From Cylicocyclus nassatus (lineage: Eukaryota > Nematoda > Chromadorea > Rhabditida > Strongylidae): DNA of 64,000 bases. The notes below the pieces were generated by a model. It did not search any database. It was not told the DNA's origin and worked only from the letters and a program-made list of their open reading frames with translations. Below, piece by piece: positions 33,640-46,536 of the stretch. Location: NCBI GenBank assembly GCA_958299035.1, contig CATQJL010000316.1, forward strand, positions 40,164,025-40,228,024, read 5' to 3'. A program made the position numbers and the translations under genes. Every line of letters starts with the position of its first letter. Within the stretch, counting starts at the first letter, position 1.

Positions 33640-35640
33640 TTTGGGTATGTTACTGGGTCTCGCTGATGGAGATGGGCTTCCACTTGGAAAAATCCAAGGC
33701 TTGAATGGGTGGGTCTCGTTGGTGGAGGAAAGCGACGCTTCGGGTAAAGATCTCACTCATGGAGATGAGCTTCCACTTGGGGAAATCCAACGCTTCAGTA
33801 AGTGCTCTAGATGGTGGAGAAAATCGTTTACTCGGCGAAATTCAATGCCTTGGGTAACGTTTCTCGCTGGTGGAGATGAGCTTCCATCTGGGAGAATCCA
33901 ACGCATAAATAACTGGGTTTCGCTGGTGGAAAAAAGCGTTTACTCGGCGAAATTCAATGCTTTGGGTAACTGGGTCTCGCTGATGGAGATGAGCTTCGAC
34001 TTGGGAAAATCCAACACTTCGATGATTGAGTCTCGTTGGTGGAGATGAGCTTCGACTTGGGAAAATCCAACACTTCGATGATTGAGTCTCGTTGGTGGAG
34101 GAAAGTGGCGCTTTGGGTAAGTGGGTCTCGCTGGTGGAGATGAGCTTCCACTTGGGAAAATCCAACGCTTGAATGACTGGGTCTCGCTGGTGGAAAAAAG
34201 CGTTTACTCGACGAAATTCTATGCCTTGGGTAACTGGGTCTCGCTGATGAGATGAGCTTCGACTTGGAAAAATCACGCTTGAATGACTGGGTCTCGTTGG
34301 TGGAGGAAAGCGGCGCTTCGGGTGGATAACGATCTCACTGAAATGAGCTTCCACTTGGGAAAATTCAACGCTTCAGTAAGCGCTCTCGATGGTGGAGGAA
34401 AGCGTTTACTCGGCGAGATTCAATGCTTTGGGTAACTGGGTCTCGTTGGTGGAGGAAAGCGGCGCTTTGGGTAACTGGGTCTCGCTGGTGGAGATAAGCT
34501 TCCACTTGGGAAAATCCAACACTTCGATGATTGAGTCTCGTTGGTGGAGGAAAGCGGCGCTTTGGGTAACTGGGTCTCGCTGGTAGAGATGAGCTTCCAC
34601 TTGGGAAAATCCAACGCTTCGATGACTGGGTCTCGCTGGTGAAGGAAAGCGGCACTTTGGGTGACTGGGTCTCGATGGTGGAGATGAGCTTCCACTTGGG
34701 AAAATTCAACGCTTCGGATAGGGTCTTGCTGGTGGAGGGAAGCGTTTACTCGGCGAAATTCAATGCTTTGGGTAACTGGGTCTCGCTGGTGGAGATGAGC
34801 TTCCACTTGGGAAAACCCAACGCTTGAATGACTGGGTCTCGCTGGTGGAAAAAAGCGTTTACTCGGCGAAATTCAATGCTTTGGGTAAGTGGGTCTCGCT
34901 GATGGAGATGAGCTTCGACTTGGAAAAATCACGCTTGAATGACTGGGTCTCGTTGGTGAAGGAAAGCGGCGCTTCGGGTGGATAACGATCTCACTGAAAT
35001 GAGCTTCCACTTGGGGAAATTCAACGCTTCAGTAAGCGCTCTCGATGGTGGAGGAAAGCGTTTACTCGGCGAGATTCAATGCTTTGGGTAACTGGGTCTC
35101 GCTGGTGGAGAAGCTTCCACTTGGAAAAATCCAACGCTTGAATGACTGGGTGTCGCTGGTGGAGGAAAGGGTTCACTTGTGGAAATTTGACGCTTTGGGT
35201 AACTGGGTTTTGCTGGTGGAGATGGGCCTTCACATAGGAAAATCCACGTTTGAAGTACTGGGGCTCGTTGTGGAGGACAACTTTTACTCAGGTTATGGTT
35301 TTTCGTGTGGAAGAAAAAGCTTTTAGAGGGTTCCGCTGGTGAAGATTAGTTTTTATTTGAGGAAATCCCACTAGCGGTAACTGGGTCTTCTTTTGAAAAT
35401 GAGCTTTTACTTGGGGTTATATAGTGGGTCTGGCTGACGCGCTGGTGGAAATGTGCTTTTGCTAGGTAAAGCATCTCTTACCCTGTAGGAAAGGCGGATG
35501 GAAACGAGCGCTTATTTAGAAAAATCTGCTTTTCTTTGAAGAAAGTAAAGCATTCAAGTAAGTGTGTCTCGCTGGTGGAGATGAGCGTTCATTTGAAAGG
35601 TCTTCCTGTTTTAAGGAAAGCTTGATGATTGGGTCTGGCT
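33640..35640. repeat. Composite minisatellite (39-, 56- and 57-bp units)
   Basis: Every unit starts GGGTCTCGCTGGTGGA or close to it. Type 1 (56 bp) continues GATGAGCTTCCACTTGGGAA. Type 2 (57 bp) continues AAAAAGCGTTTACTCGGCG. Type 3 (39 bp) continues GGAAAGCGGCGCTTTGGG. The types alternate irregularly, with decay toward the right end. Unit lengths are not all multiples of 3 and frames break often, so a coding role is unlikely. It lies inside the Helitron-like insertion. Confidence 0.8.
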
Positions 35641-36294
35641 GGTGGAGGCTTTCTGTAAAGGATTATAGCGAGTAACGTTTTCGTACATAATTGGCAAAAT
35701 TTGATCGATGATCGAAGGGCATTTATCGAAAAAAAATTTTTTGTGTAAGGATAACATAAGAGTAACAGGGTCTCGTTGTTCGTTGGCGGCTGACTTTTTA
35801 GAGAGGTCACTGCGGGGGGTGACTTGGTGTTGCCTTATCGCAAAACCTATAGAAAAAATTGTTCTGAGCGCGCTCACTTGAGGAAATTCTGTTCTTTCTT
35901 GTTTTAGCGCGTGAGTGAGAATCTCATTGATGGAGGTCATGCTTTCGAGCGAGAGGAATCTTTTCGGGAAGTGCGTTCACTTCACAGGCTCCAATATCTC
36001 ATCAAAAATCTGCTTTGTAAACGTTTTCGTGGGGTAACCCTCACCTACAATTGTAGAAAAGCGAGTTATTGACGAGTCCCGCAAAATGAAAAGGCTCAAA
36101 GTTTAGGGTAGAGTATCAGTCCAAAAAACTTTTTCAGATGTTTCCACCCGATAAAGAATCTACCTTGGAGCAAATTTAATGATTCGGCGAAAACTTTTTT
36201 CAAGTAAGATAAAATTCAGGAAGATGTCATTGAGATGCACAAATTTTTGAAACATGTGCTTCGATCCACTTATAGCGACCCGCAGGGTCGCTAG

Positions 36295-39200
36295 TCGTGC
36301 TAAAATTTTGCTTTGCCCCAGTCATCGCTGTACAGCTTCCTTTCTCAATGTCACTCTCGCACTCACGCTTACAATCTGGAGAGAAAAATCGAATTCACCC
36401 AGAGCAAAAGCTCCCAAAAGCGAGATTTTCGAAGATTTTCTCAAAATTTGGCGGAATAGTGGATCATATCGTGCTAAAATTTTGCTTTGCCCCAGTCATC
36501 GCTGTACAGCTTCCTTTCGCAATGTCACTCTCGCACTCACGCATACAATCTGGAGAGAAAAATCGGATTCACCCAGAGCAAAAGCTCCCAAAAGCGAGAT
36601 TTTCGAAGATTTTCTCAAAATTTGGCGGAATAGTGGATCATATCGTGCTAAAATTTTGCTTTGCCCCAGTCATCGCTGTACAGCTTCCTTTCGCAATGTC
36701 ACTCTCGCACTCACGCATACAATCTGGAGAGAAAAATCGGATTCACCCAGAGCAAAAGCTCCCAAAAGCGAGATTTTCGAAGATTTTCTCAAAATTTGGC
36801 GGAAAAGTGTATCATATCGTGCTAAAATTTTGCTTTGCCCCAGTCATCGCTGTACAGCTTCCTTTCGCAATGTCACTCTCGCACTCACGCTTACAATCTG
36901 GAGAGAAAAATCGAATTCACCCAGAGCAAAAGCTCCCAAAAGCGAGATTTTCGAAGATTTTCTCACAATTTGGCGGAATAGTGGATCATATCGTGCTAAA
37001 ATTTTGCTTTGCCCCAGTCATCGCTGTACAGCTTCCTTTCTCAATGTCACTCTCGCACTCACGCTTACAATCTGGAGAGAAAAATCGAATTCACCCAGAG
37101 CAAAAGCTCCCAAAAGCGAGATTTTCGAAGATTTTCTCAAAATTTGGCGGAAAAGTGGATCATGTCGTGCTAAAATTTTGCTTTGCCCCAGTCATCGCTG
37201 TACAGCTTCCTTTCTCAATGTCACTCTCGCACTCACGCTTACAATCTGGAGAGAAAAATCGAATTCACCCAGAGCAAAAGCTCCCAAAAGCGAGATTTTC
37301 GAAGATTTTCTTGGAATTTGGCGGAAAAGTGGATCATATCGTGCTAAAATTTTGCTTTGCCCCAGTCATCGCTGTACAGCTTCCTTTCGCAATGTCACTC
37401 TCGCACTCACGCATACAATCTGGAGAGAAAAATCGAATTCACCCAGAGCAAAAGCTCCCAAAAGCGAGATTTTCGAAGATTTTCTCAAAATTTGGCGGAA
37501 AAGTGGATCATATCGTGCTAAAATTTTGCTTTGCCCCAGTCATCGCTGTACAGCTTCCTTTCGCAATGTCACTCTCGCACTCACGCTTACAATCTGGAGA
37601 GAAAAATCGAATTCACCCAGAGCAAAAGCTCCCAAAAGCGAGATTTTCGAAGATTTTCTCAAAATTTGGCGGAATAGTGGATCATATCGTGCTAAAATTT
37701 TGCTTTGCCCCAGTCATCGCCGTACAGCTTCCTTTCTCAATGTCACTCCCGCACTCACGCTTACAATCTGGAGAGAAAAATCGAATTCACCCAGAGCAAA
37801 AGCTCCCAAAAGCGAGATTTTCGAAGATTTTCTCAAAATTTGGCGGAATAGTGGATCATATCGTGCTAAAATTTTGCTTTGCCCCAGTCATCGCTGTACA
37901 GCTTCCTTTCGCAATGTCACTCTCGCACTCACGCATACAATCTGGAGAGAAAAATCGGATTCACCCAGAGCAAAAGCTCCCAAAAGCGAGATTTTCGAAG
38001 ATTTTCTTGGAATTTGGCGGAAAAGTGGATCATATCGTGCTAAAATTTTGCTTTGCCCCAGTCATCGCTGTACAGCTTCCTTTCGCAATGTCACTCTCGC
38101 ACTCACGCATACAATCTGGAGAGAAAAATCGGATTCACCCAGAGCAAAAGCTCCCAAAAGCGAGATTTTCGAAGATTTTCTCAAAATTTGGCGGAAAAGT
38201 GGATCATATCGTGCTAAAATTTTGCTTTGCCCCAGTCATCGCTGTACAGCTTCCTTTCGCAATGTCACTCTCGCACTCACGCTTACAATCTGGAGAGAAA
38301 AATCGAATTCACCCAGAGCAAAAGCTCCCAAAAGCGAGATTTTCGAAGATTTTCTCAAAATTTGGCGGAATAGTGGATCATATCGTGCTAAAATTTTGCT
38401 TTGCCCCAGTCATCGCCGTACAGCTTCCTTTCTCAATGTCACTCCCGCACTCACGCTTACAATCTGGAGAGAAAAATCGAATTCACCCAGAGCAAAAGCT
38501 CCCAAAAGCGAGATTTTCGAAGATTTTCTCAAAATTTGGCGGAATAGTGGATCATATCGTGCTAAAATTTTGCTTTGCCCCAGTCATCGCTGTACAGCTT
38601 CCTTTCGCAATGTCACTCTCGCACTCACGCATACAATCTGGAGAGAAAAATCGGATTCACCCAGAGCAAAAGCTCCCAAAAGCGAGATTTTCGAAGATTT
38701 TCTCAAAATTTGGCGGAATAGTGGATCATATCGTGCTAAAATTTTGCTTTGCCCCAGTCATCGCTGTACAGCTTCCTTTCGCAATGTCACTCTCGCACTC
38801 ACGCATACAATCTGGAGAGAAAAATCGGATTCACCCAGAGCAAAAGCTCCCAAAAGCGAGATTTTCGAAGATTTTCTCAAAATTTGGCGGAAAAGTGGAT
38901 CATATCGTGCTAAAATTTTGCTTTGCCCCAGTCATCGCTGTACAGCTTCCTTTCGCAATGTCACTCTCGCACTCACGCTTACAATCTGGAGAGAAAAATC
39001 GAATTCACCCAGAGCAAAAGCTCCCAAAAGCGAGATTTTCGAAGATTTTCTCACAATTTGGCGGAATAGTGGATCATATCGTGCTAAAATTTTGCTTTGC
39101 CCCAGTCATCGCTGTACAGCTTCCTTTCTCAATGTCACTCTCGCACTCACGCTTACAATCTGGAGAGAAAAATCGAATTCACCCAGAGCAAAAGCTCCCA

Positions 39201-42200
39201 AAAGCGAGATTTTCGAAGATTTTCTCAAAATTTGGCGGAAAAGTGGATCATGTCGTGCTAAAATTTTGCTTTGCCCCAGTCATCGCTGTACAGCTTCCTT
39301 TCTCAATGTCACTCTCGCACTCACGCTTACAATCTGGAGAGAAAAATCGAATTCACCCAGAGCAAAAGCTCCCAAAAGCGAGATTTTCGAAGATTTTCTC
39401 AAAATTTGGCGGAAAAGTGGATCATATCGTGCTAAAATTTTGCTTTGCCCCAGTCATCGCTGTACAGCTTCCTTTCGCAATGTCAATCTCGCACTCACGC
39501 TTACAATCTGGAGAGAAAAATCGAATTCACCCAGAGCAAAAGCTCCCAAAAGCGAGATTTTCGAAGATTTTCTCAAAATTTGGCGGAATAGTGGATCATA
39601 TCGTGCTAAAATTTTGCTTTGCCCCAGTCATCGCTGTACAGCTTCCTTTCGCAATGTCACTCTCGCACTCACGCATACAATCTGGAGAGAAAAATCGGAT
39701 TCACCCAGAGCAAAAGCTCCCAAAAGCGAGATTTTCGAAGATTTTCTCAAAATTTGGCGGAAAAGTGGATCATATCGTGCTAAAATTTTGCTTTGCCCCA
39801 GTCATCGCTGTACAGCTTCCTTTCGCAATGTCACTCTCGCACTCACGCTTACAATCTGGAAAGAAAAATGGAATTCACCCAGAGCAAAAGCTCCCAAAAG
39901 CGAGATTTTCGAAGATTTTCTCACAATTTGGCGGAATAGTGGATCATATCGTGCTAAAATTTTGCTTTGCCCCAGTCATCGCTGTACAGCTTCCTTTCTC
40001 AATGTCACTCTCGCACTCACGCTTACAATCTGGAGAGAAAAATCGAATTCACCCAGAGCAAAAGCTCCCAAAAGCGAGATTTTCGAAGATTTTCTCAAAA
40101 TTTGGCGGAAAAGTGGATCATGTCGTGCTAAAATTTTGCTTTGCCCCAGTCATCGCTGTACAGCTTCCTTTCTCAATGTCACTCTCGCACTCACGCTTAC
40201 AATCTGGAGAGAAAAATCGAATTCACCCAGAGCAAAAGCTCCCAAAAGCGAGATTTTCGAAGATTTTCTCAAAATTTGGCGGAAAAGTGGATCATATCGT
40301 GCTAAAATTTTGCTTTGCCCCAGTCATCGCTGTACAGCTTCCTTTCGCAATGTCAATCTCGCACTCACGCTTACAATCTGGAGAGAAAAATCGAATTCAC
40401 CCAGAGCAAAAGCTCCCAAAAGCGAGATTTTCGAAGATTTTCTCAAAATTTGGCGGAATAGTGGATCATATCGTGCTAAAATTTTGCTTTGCCCCAGTCA
40501 TCGCTGTACAGCTTCCTTTCGCAATGTCACTCTCGCACTCACGCATACAATCTGGAGAGAAAAATCGGATTCACCCAGAGCAAAAGCTCCCAAAAGCGAG
40601 ATTTTCGAAGATTTTCTCAAAATTTGGCGGAAAAGTGGATCATATCGTGCTAAAATTTTGCTTTGCCCCAGTCATCGCTGTACAGCTTCCTTTCGCAATG
40701 TCACTCTCGCACTCACGCTTACAATCTGGAAAGAAAAATGGAATTCACCCAGAGCAAAAGCTCCCAAAAGCGAGATTTTCGAAGATTTTCTCAAAATTTG
40801 GCGGAATAGTGGATCATATCGTGCTAAAATTTTGCTTTGCCCCAGTCATCGCTGTACAGCTTAATTCACCCAGAGCAAAAGCTCCCAAAAGCGAGATTTT
40901 CGAAGATTTTCTCAAAATTTGGCGGAATAGTGGATCATATCGTGCTAAAATTTTGCTTTGCCCCAGTCATCGCTGTACAGCTTCCTTTCGCAACGTCACT
41001 CTCGCACTCACGCATACAATCTGGAGAGAAAAAATCGGATTCACCCAGAGCAAAAGCTCCCTAAAGCGAGATTTTCGAAGATTTTCTCAAAATTTGGCGG
41101 AAAAGTGGATCATATCGTGCTAAAATTTTGCTTTGCCCCAGTCATCGCTGTACAGCTTCCTTTCGCAATGTCACTCTCGCACTCACGCTTACAATCTGGA
41201 GAGAAAAAATCGAATTCACCCAGAGCAAAAGCTCCCAAAAGCGAGATTTTCGAAGATTTTCTCAAAATTTGGCGGAATAGTGGATCATATCGTGCTAAAA
41301 TTTTGCTTTGCCCCAGTCATCGCTGTACAGCTTCCTTTCGCAATGTCACTCTCGCACTCACGCATACAATCTGGAGAGAAAAGTCGGATTCACCCAGAGC
41401 AAAAGCTCCCAAAAGCGAGATTTTCGAAGATTTTCTCAAAATTTTGGCGGAAAAGTGGATCATATCGTGCTAAAATTTTGCTTTGCCCCAGTCATCGCTG
41501 TACAGCTTCCTTTCGCAACGTCACTCTCGCACTCACGCTTACAATCTGGAGAGAAAAATTGGATTCACCCAGAGCAAAAGCTCCCAAAAGCGAGATTTTC
41601 GAAGATTTTCTCAAAATTTGGCGGAATAGTGGATCATATCGTGCTAAAATTTTGCTTTGCCCCAGTCATCGCTGTACAGCTTCCTTTCGCAACGTCACTC
41701 TCGCACTCACGCATACAATCTGGAGAGAAAAATCGGATTCACCCAGAGCAAAAGCTCCCAAAAGCGAGATTTTCGAAGATTTTCTCAAAATTTGGCGGAA
41801 TAGTGGATCATATCGTGCTAAAATTTTGCTTTGCCCCAGTCATCGCTGTACAGCTTCCTTTCGCAATGTCAATCTCGCACTCACGCTTACAATCTGGAGA
41901 GAAAAAATCGAATTCACCCAGAGCAAAAGCTCCCAAAAGCGAGATTTTCGAAGATTTTCTCAAAATTTGGCGGAATAGTGGATCATATCGTGCTAAAATT
42001 TTGCTTTGCCCCAGTCATCGCTGTACAGCTTCCTTTCTCAATGTCACTCTCGCACTCATGCTTACAATCTGGAGAGAAAAATCCAATTCACCCAGAGCAA
42101 AAGCTCCCAAAAGCGAGATTTTCGAAGATTTTCTCAAAATTTGGCGGAAAAGTGGATCATATCGTGCTAAAATTTTGCTTTGCCCCAGTCATCGCTGTAC

Positions 42201-45200
42201 AGCTTCCTTTCGCAATGTCAATCTCGCACTCACGCTTACAATCTGGAGAGAAAAATCGAATTCACCCAGAGCAAAAGCTCCCAAAAGCGAGATTTTCGAA
42301 GATTTTCTCAAAATTTGGCGGAATAGTGGATCATATCGTGCTAAAATTTTGCTTTGCCCCAGTCATCGCTGTACAGCTTCCTTTCTCAATGTCACTCTCG
42401 CACTCACGCTTACAATCTGGAGAGAAAAATCCAATTCACCCAGAGCAAAAGCTCCCAAAACGAGATTTTCGAAGATTTTCTCAAAATTTGGCGGAAAAGT
42501 GGATCATATCGTGCTAAAATTTTGCTTTGCCCCAGTCATCGCTGTACAGCTTCCTTTCGCAACGTCACTCTCGCACTCACGCTTACAATCTGGAGAGAAA
42601 AATCGGATTCTCCCAGAGCAAAAGCTCCCAAAAGCGAGATTTTTCGAAGATTTTCTCAAAATTTGGCGGAATAGTGGATCATATCGTGCTAAAATTTTGC
42701 TTTGCCCCAGTCATCGCTGTACAGCTTCCTTTCGCAATGTCAATCTCGCACTCACGCTTACAATCTGGAGAGAAAAATCGAATTCACCCAGAGCAAAAGC
42801 TCCCAAAAGCGAGATTTTCGAAGATTTTTCTCAAAATTTGGCGGAAAAGTGGATCATATCGTGCTAAAAATTTTGCTTTGCCCCAGTCATCGCTGTACAG
42901 CTTCCTTTCTCAATGTCACTCTCGCACTCACGCTTACAATCTGGAGAGAAAAATCGAATTCACCCAGAGCAAAAGCTCCCAAAAGCGAGATTTTCGAAGA
43001 TTTTCTCAAAATTTGGCGGAATAGTGGATCATATCGTGCTAAAATTTTGCTTTGCCCCAGTCATCGCTGTACAGCTTCCTTTCGCAATGTCACTCTCGCA
43101 CTCACGCATACAATCTGGAGAGAAAAATCGGATTCACCCAGAGCAAAAGCTCCCAAAAGCGAGATTTTCGAAGATTTTCTCAAAATTTGGCGGAATAGTG
43201 GATCATATCGTGCTAAAATTTTGCTTTGCCCCAGTCATCGCTGTACAGCTTCCTTTCGCAATGTCACTCTCGCACTCACGCTTACAATCTGGAGAGAAAA
43301 ATCGAATTCACCCAGAGCAAAAGCTCCCAAAAGCGAGATTTTCGAAGATTTTCTCAAAATTTGGCGGAATAGTGGATCATATCGTGCTAAAATTTTGCTT
43401 TGCCCCAGTCATCGCTGTACAGCTTCCTTTCGCAATGTCACTCTCGCACTCACGCATACAATCTGGAGAGAAAAGTCGGATTCACCCAGAGCAAAAGCTC
43501 CCAAAAGCGAGATTTTCGAAGATTTTCTCAAAATTTGGCGGAAAAGTGGATCATATCAAGCTAAAATTTTGCTTTGCCCCAGTCATCGCTGTACAGCTTC
43601 CTTTCGCAACGTCACTCTCGCACTCACGCTTACAATCTGGAGAGAAAAATTGGATTCACCCAGAGCAAAAGCTCCCAAAAGCGAGATTTTCGAAGATTTT
43701 CTCAAAATTTGGCGGAATAGTGGATCATATCGTGCTAAAATTTTGCTTTGCCCCAGTCATCGCTGTACAGCTTCCTTTCGCAACGTCACTCTCGCACTCA
43801 CGCATACAATCTGGAGAGAAAAAATCGGATTCACCCAGAGCAAAAGCTCCCAAAAGCGAGATTTTCGAAGATTTTTCTCAAAATTTGGCGGAATAGTGGA
43901 TCATATCGTGCTAAAATTTTGCTTTGCCCCAGTCATCGCTGTACAGCTTCCTTTCGCAACGTCACTCTCGCACTCACGCTTACAATCTGGAGAGAAAAAT
44001 CGGATTCACCCAGAGCAAAAGCTCCCAAAAGCGAGATTTTCGAAGATTTTCTCAAAATTTGGCGGAAAAGTGGATCATATCGTGCTAAAATTTTGCTTTG
44101 CCCCCAGTCATCGCTGTACAGCTTCCTTTCGCAATGTCACTCTCGCACTCACGCTTACAATCTGGACAGAAAATCGGGTTCACCCAGAGCAAAAGCTCCC
44201 AAAAGCGAGATTTTCGAAGATTTTCTCAAAATTTGGCGGAAAAGTGGATCATATCGTGCTAAAATTTTGCTTTGCCCCAGTCATCGCTGTACAGCTTCCT
44301 TTCTCAATGTCACTCTCGCACTCACGCTTACAATCTGGAGAGAAGAATCGGATTCACCCAGAGCAAAAGCTCCCAAAAGCGAGATTTTCGAAGATTTTCT
44401 CAAAATTTGGCGGAATAGTGGATCATATCGTGCTTTTGCTTTGCCCCAGTCATCGCTGTACAGCTTCCTTTCGCAACGTCACTCTCGCACTCACGCTTAC
44501 AATCTGAAGAGAAAAAATCGAATTCACCCAGAGCAAAAGCTCCCAAAAGCGAGATTTTCGAAGATTTTCTTGGAATTTGGCGGAAAAGTGGATCATATCG
44601 TGCTAAAATTTTGCTTTGCCCCAGTCATCGCTGTACATCTTCCTTTCGCAATGTCACTCTCGCACTCACGCTTACAATCTGGAGAGAAAAATCGGGTTCA
44701 CCCAGAGCAAAAGCTCCCAAAAGCGAGATTTTCGAAGATTTTCTCAAAATTTGGCGGAAAAGTGGATCATATCGTGCTAAAATTTTGCTTTGCCCCAGTC
44801 ATCGCTGTACAGCTTCCTTTCGCAATGTCACTCTCGCACTCACGCTTACAATCTGGAGAGAAAAATCGAATTCACCCAGAGCAAAAGCTCCCAAAAGCGA
44901 GATTTTCGAAGATTTTCTTGGAATTTGGCGGAAAAGTGGATCATATCGTGCTAAAATTTTGCTTTGCCCCAGTCATCGCTGTACAGCTTCCTTTCGCAAT
45001 GTCACTCTCGCAATCACGCTTACAATCTGGAGAGAAAATCGGGTTCACCCAGAGCAAAAGCTCCCAAAAGCGAGATTTTCGAAGATTTTCTCAAAATTTG
45101 GCGGAAAAGTGGATCATATCGTGCTAAAATTTTGCTTTGCCCCAGTCATCGCTGTACAGCTTCCTTTCGCAATGTCACTCTCGCACTCACGCTTACAATC

Positions 45201-45984
45201 TGGAGAGAAAATCGGGTTCACCCAGAGCAAAAGCTCCCAAAAGCGAGATTTTCGAAGATTTTCTCAAAATTTGGCGGAATAGTGGATCATATCGTGCTTT
45301 TGCTTTGCCCCAGTCATCGCTGTACAGCTTCCTTTCGCAACGTCACTCTCGCACTCACGCTTACAATCTGAAGAGAAAAAATCGAATTCACCCAGAGCAA
45401 AAGCTCCCAAAAGCGAGATTTTCGAAGATTTTCTTGGAATTTGGCGGAAAAGTGGATCATATCGTGCTAAAATTTTGCTTTGCCCCAGTCATCGCTGTAC
45501 AGCTTCCTTTCGCAATGTCACTCTCGCACTCACGCTTACAATCTGGAGAGAAAAAATCGGGTTCACCCAGAGCAAAAGCTCCCAAAAGCGAGATTTTCGA
45601 AGATTTTCTCAAAATTTGGCGGAAAAGTGGATCATATCGTGCTAAAATTTTGCTTTGCCCCAGTCATCGCTGTACAGCTTCCTTTCGCAATGTCACTCTC
45701 GCACTCACGCTTACAATCTGGAGAGAAAAATCGAATTCACCCAGAGCAAAAGCTCCCAAAAGCGAGATTTTCGAAGATTTTCTTGGAATTTGGCGGAAAA
45801 GTGGATCATATCGTGCTAAAATTTTGCTTTGCCCCAGTCATCGCTGTACAGCTTCCTTTCGCAATGTCACTCTCGCACTCACGCTTACAATCTGGAGAGA
45901 AGAATCGGATTCACCCAGAGCAAAAGCTCCCAAAAGCGAGATTTTCGAAGATTTTCTCAAAATTTGGCGGAATAGTGGATCATA
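36295..45984. repeat. 174-bp satellite, array 2 (about 56 monomers)
   Basis: Same monomer as array 1, resuming mid-monomer after the insertion. A 5-monomer higher-order unit is visible (AAGAAAAATGG marker at 39,861 and 40,731, 870 bp apart). A 53-bp deletion occurs near 40,863 (spacing falls from 174 to 121). From there to 45,984 many 1-nt length changes in A, T or C runs appear, breaking the open frames seen elsewhere. A 5-nt deletion (CGTGCTTTTGC) recurs at about 44,431 and 45,295. The array runs straight into primer sequence, so its true right end is unknown. Confidence 0.95.
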
Positions 45985-46536
45985 AGTACTCTGCGTTGAT
46001 ACCACTGCTTNNNNNNNNNNNNNNNNNNNNNNNNNNNNNNNNNNNNNNNNNNNNNNNNNNNNNNNNNNNNNNNNNNNNNNNNNNNNNNNNNNNNNNNNNN
46101 NNNNNNNNNNNNNNNNNNNNNNNNNNNNNNNNNNNNNNNNNNNNNNNNNNNNNNNNNNNNNNNNNNNNNNNNNNNNNNNNNNNNNNNNNNNNNNNNNNNN
46201 NNNNNNNNNNNNNNNNNNNNNNNNNNNNNNNNNNNNNNNNNNNNNNNNNNNNNNNNNNNNNNNNNNNNNNNNNNNNNNNNNNNNNNNNNNNNNNNNNNNN
46301 NNNNNNNNNNNNNNNNNNNNNNNNNNNNNNNNNNNNNNNNNNNNNNNNNNNNNNNNNNNNNNNNNNNNNNNNNNNNNNNNNNNNNNNNNNNNNNNNNNNN
46401 NNNNNNNNNNNNNNNNNNNNNNNNNNNNNNNNNNNNNNNNNNNNNNNNNNNNNNNNNNNNNNNNNNNNNNNNNNNNNNNNNNNNNNNNNNNNNNNNNNNN
46501 NNNNNNNNNNAAGCAGTGGTATCAACGCAGAGTACT
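45985..46536. other. 500-N scaffold gap flanked by amplification primers
   Basis: Primer reverse complement at 45,985-46,010, exactly 500 N at 46,011-46,510, and primer forward copy at 46,511-46,536 (AAGCAGTGGTATCAACGCAG...). Both contigs therefore end in library primer and were joined by scaffolding with an arbitrary gap size. Any frame spanning the N run is meaningless. Confidence 0.97.

Larger units (their letters stand above)
30339..36294 (+). mobile_element. Helitron-like insertion splitting the satellite
   Basis: Array 1 stops at ...GGATCATA and array 2 resumes with TCGTGCTAAAA, exactly the next bases of the same monomer, so about 5.96 kb was inserted at an A|T step without target duplication. 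The inserted segment begins TCACTACGTATAAAAGC and ends with the hairpin AGCGACCC/GGGTCGCT plus CTAG. TC start, hairpin, CTRR end and A|T target are the Helitron hallmarks, although the hairpin touches the terminal CTAG rather than lying about 10 nt before it. The start also resembles the TATAAAGCTGAAT 5' ends at 21.4 and 56.0 kb. No Rep/helicase is encoded. Contents include a 129-bp duplication (32.5 kb), a mariner-MITE remnant (33.2 kb) and a minisatellite (33.6-35.6 kb). Confidence 0.65.

Noticed and set aside
33641..35326. ORFs with repeated WVSLVE motif
   Set aside because: Translation of the composite minisatellite; units of 56 bp change frame and the ORFs break repeatedly.
36254..41123. 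Further giant repeat ORFs in array 2
   Set aside because: Same satellite artefact; the first codons lie in the adjacent inserted element.
21584..45984. CRISPR-like array
   Set aside because: The whole 174-bp unit repeats; there are no short direct repeats with unique spacers, and the context is eukaryotic.
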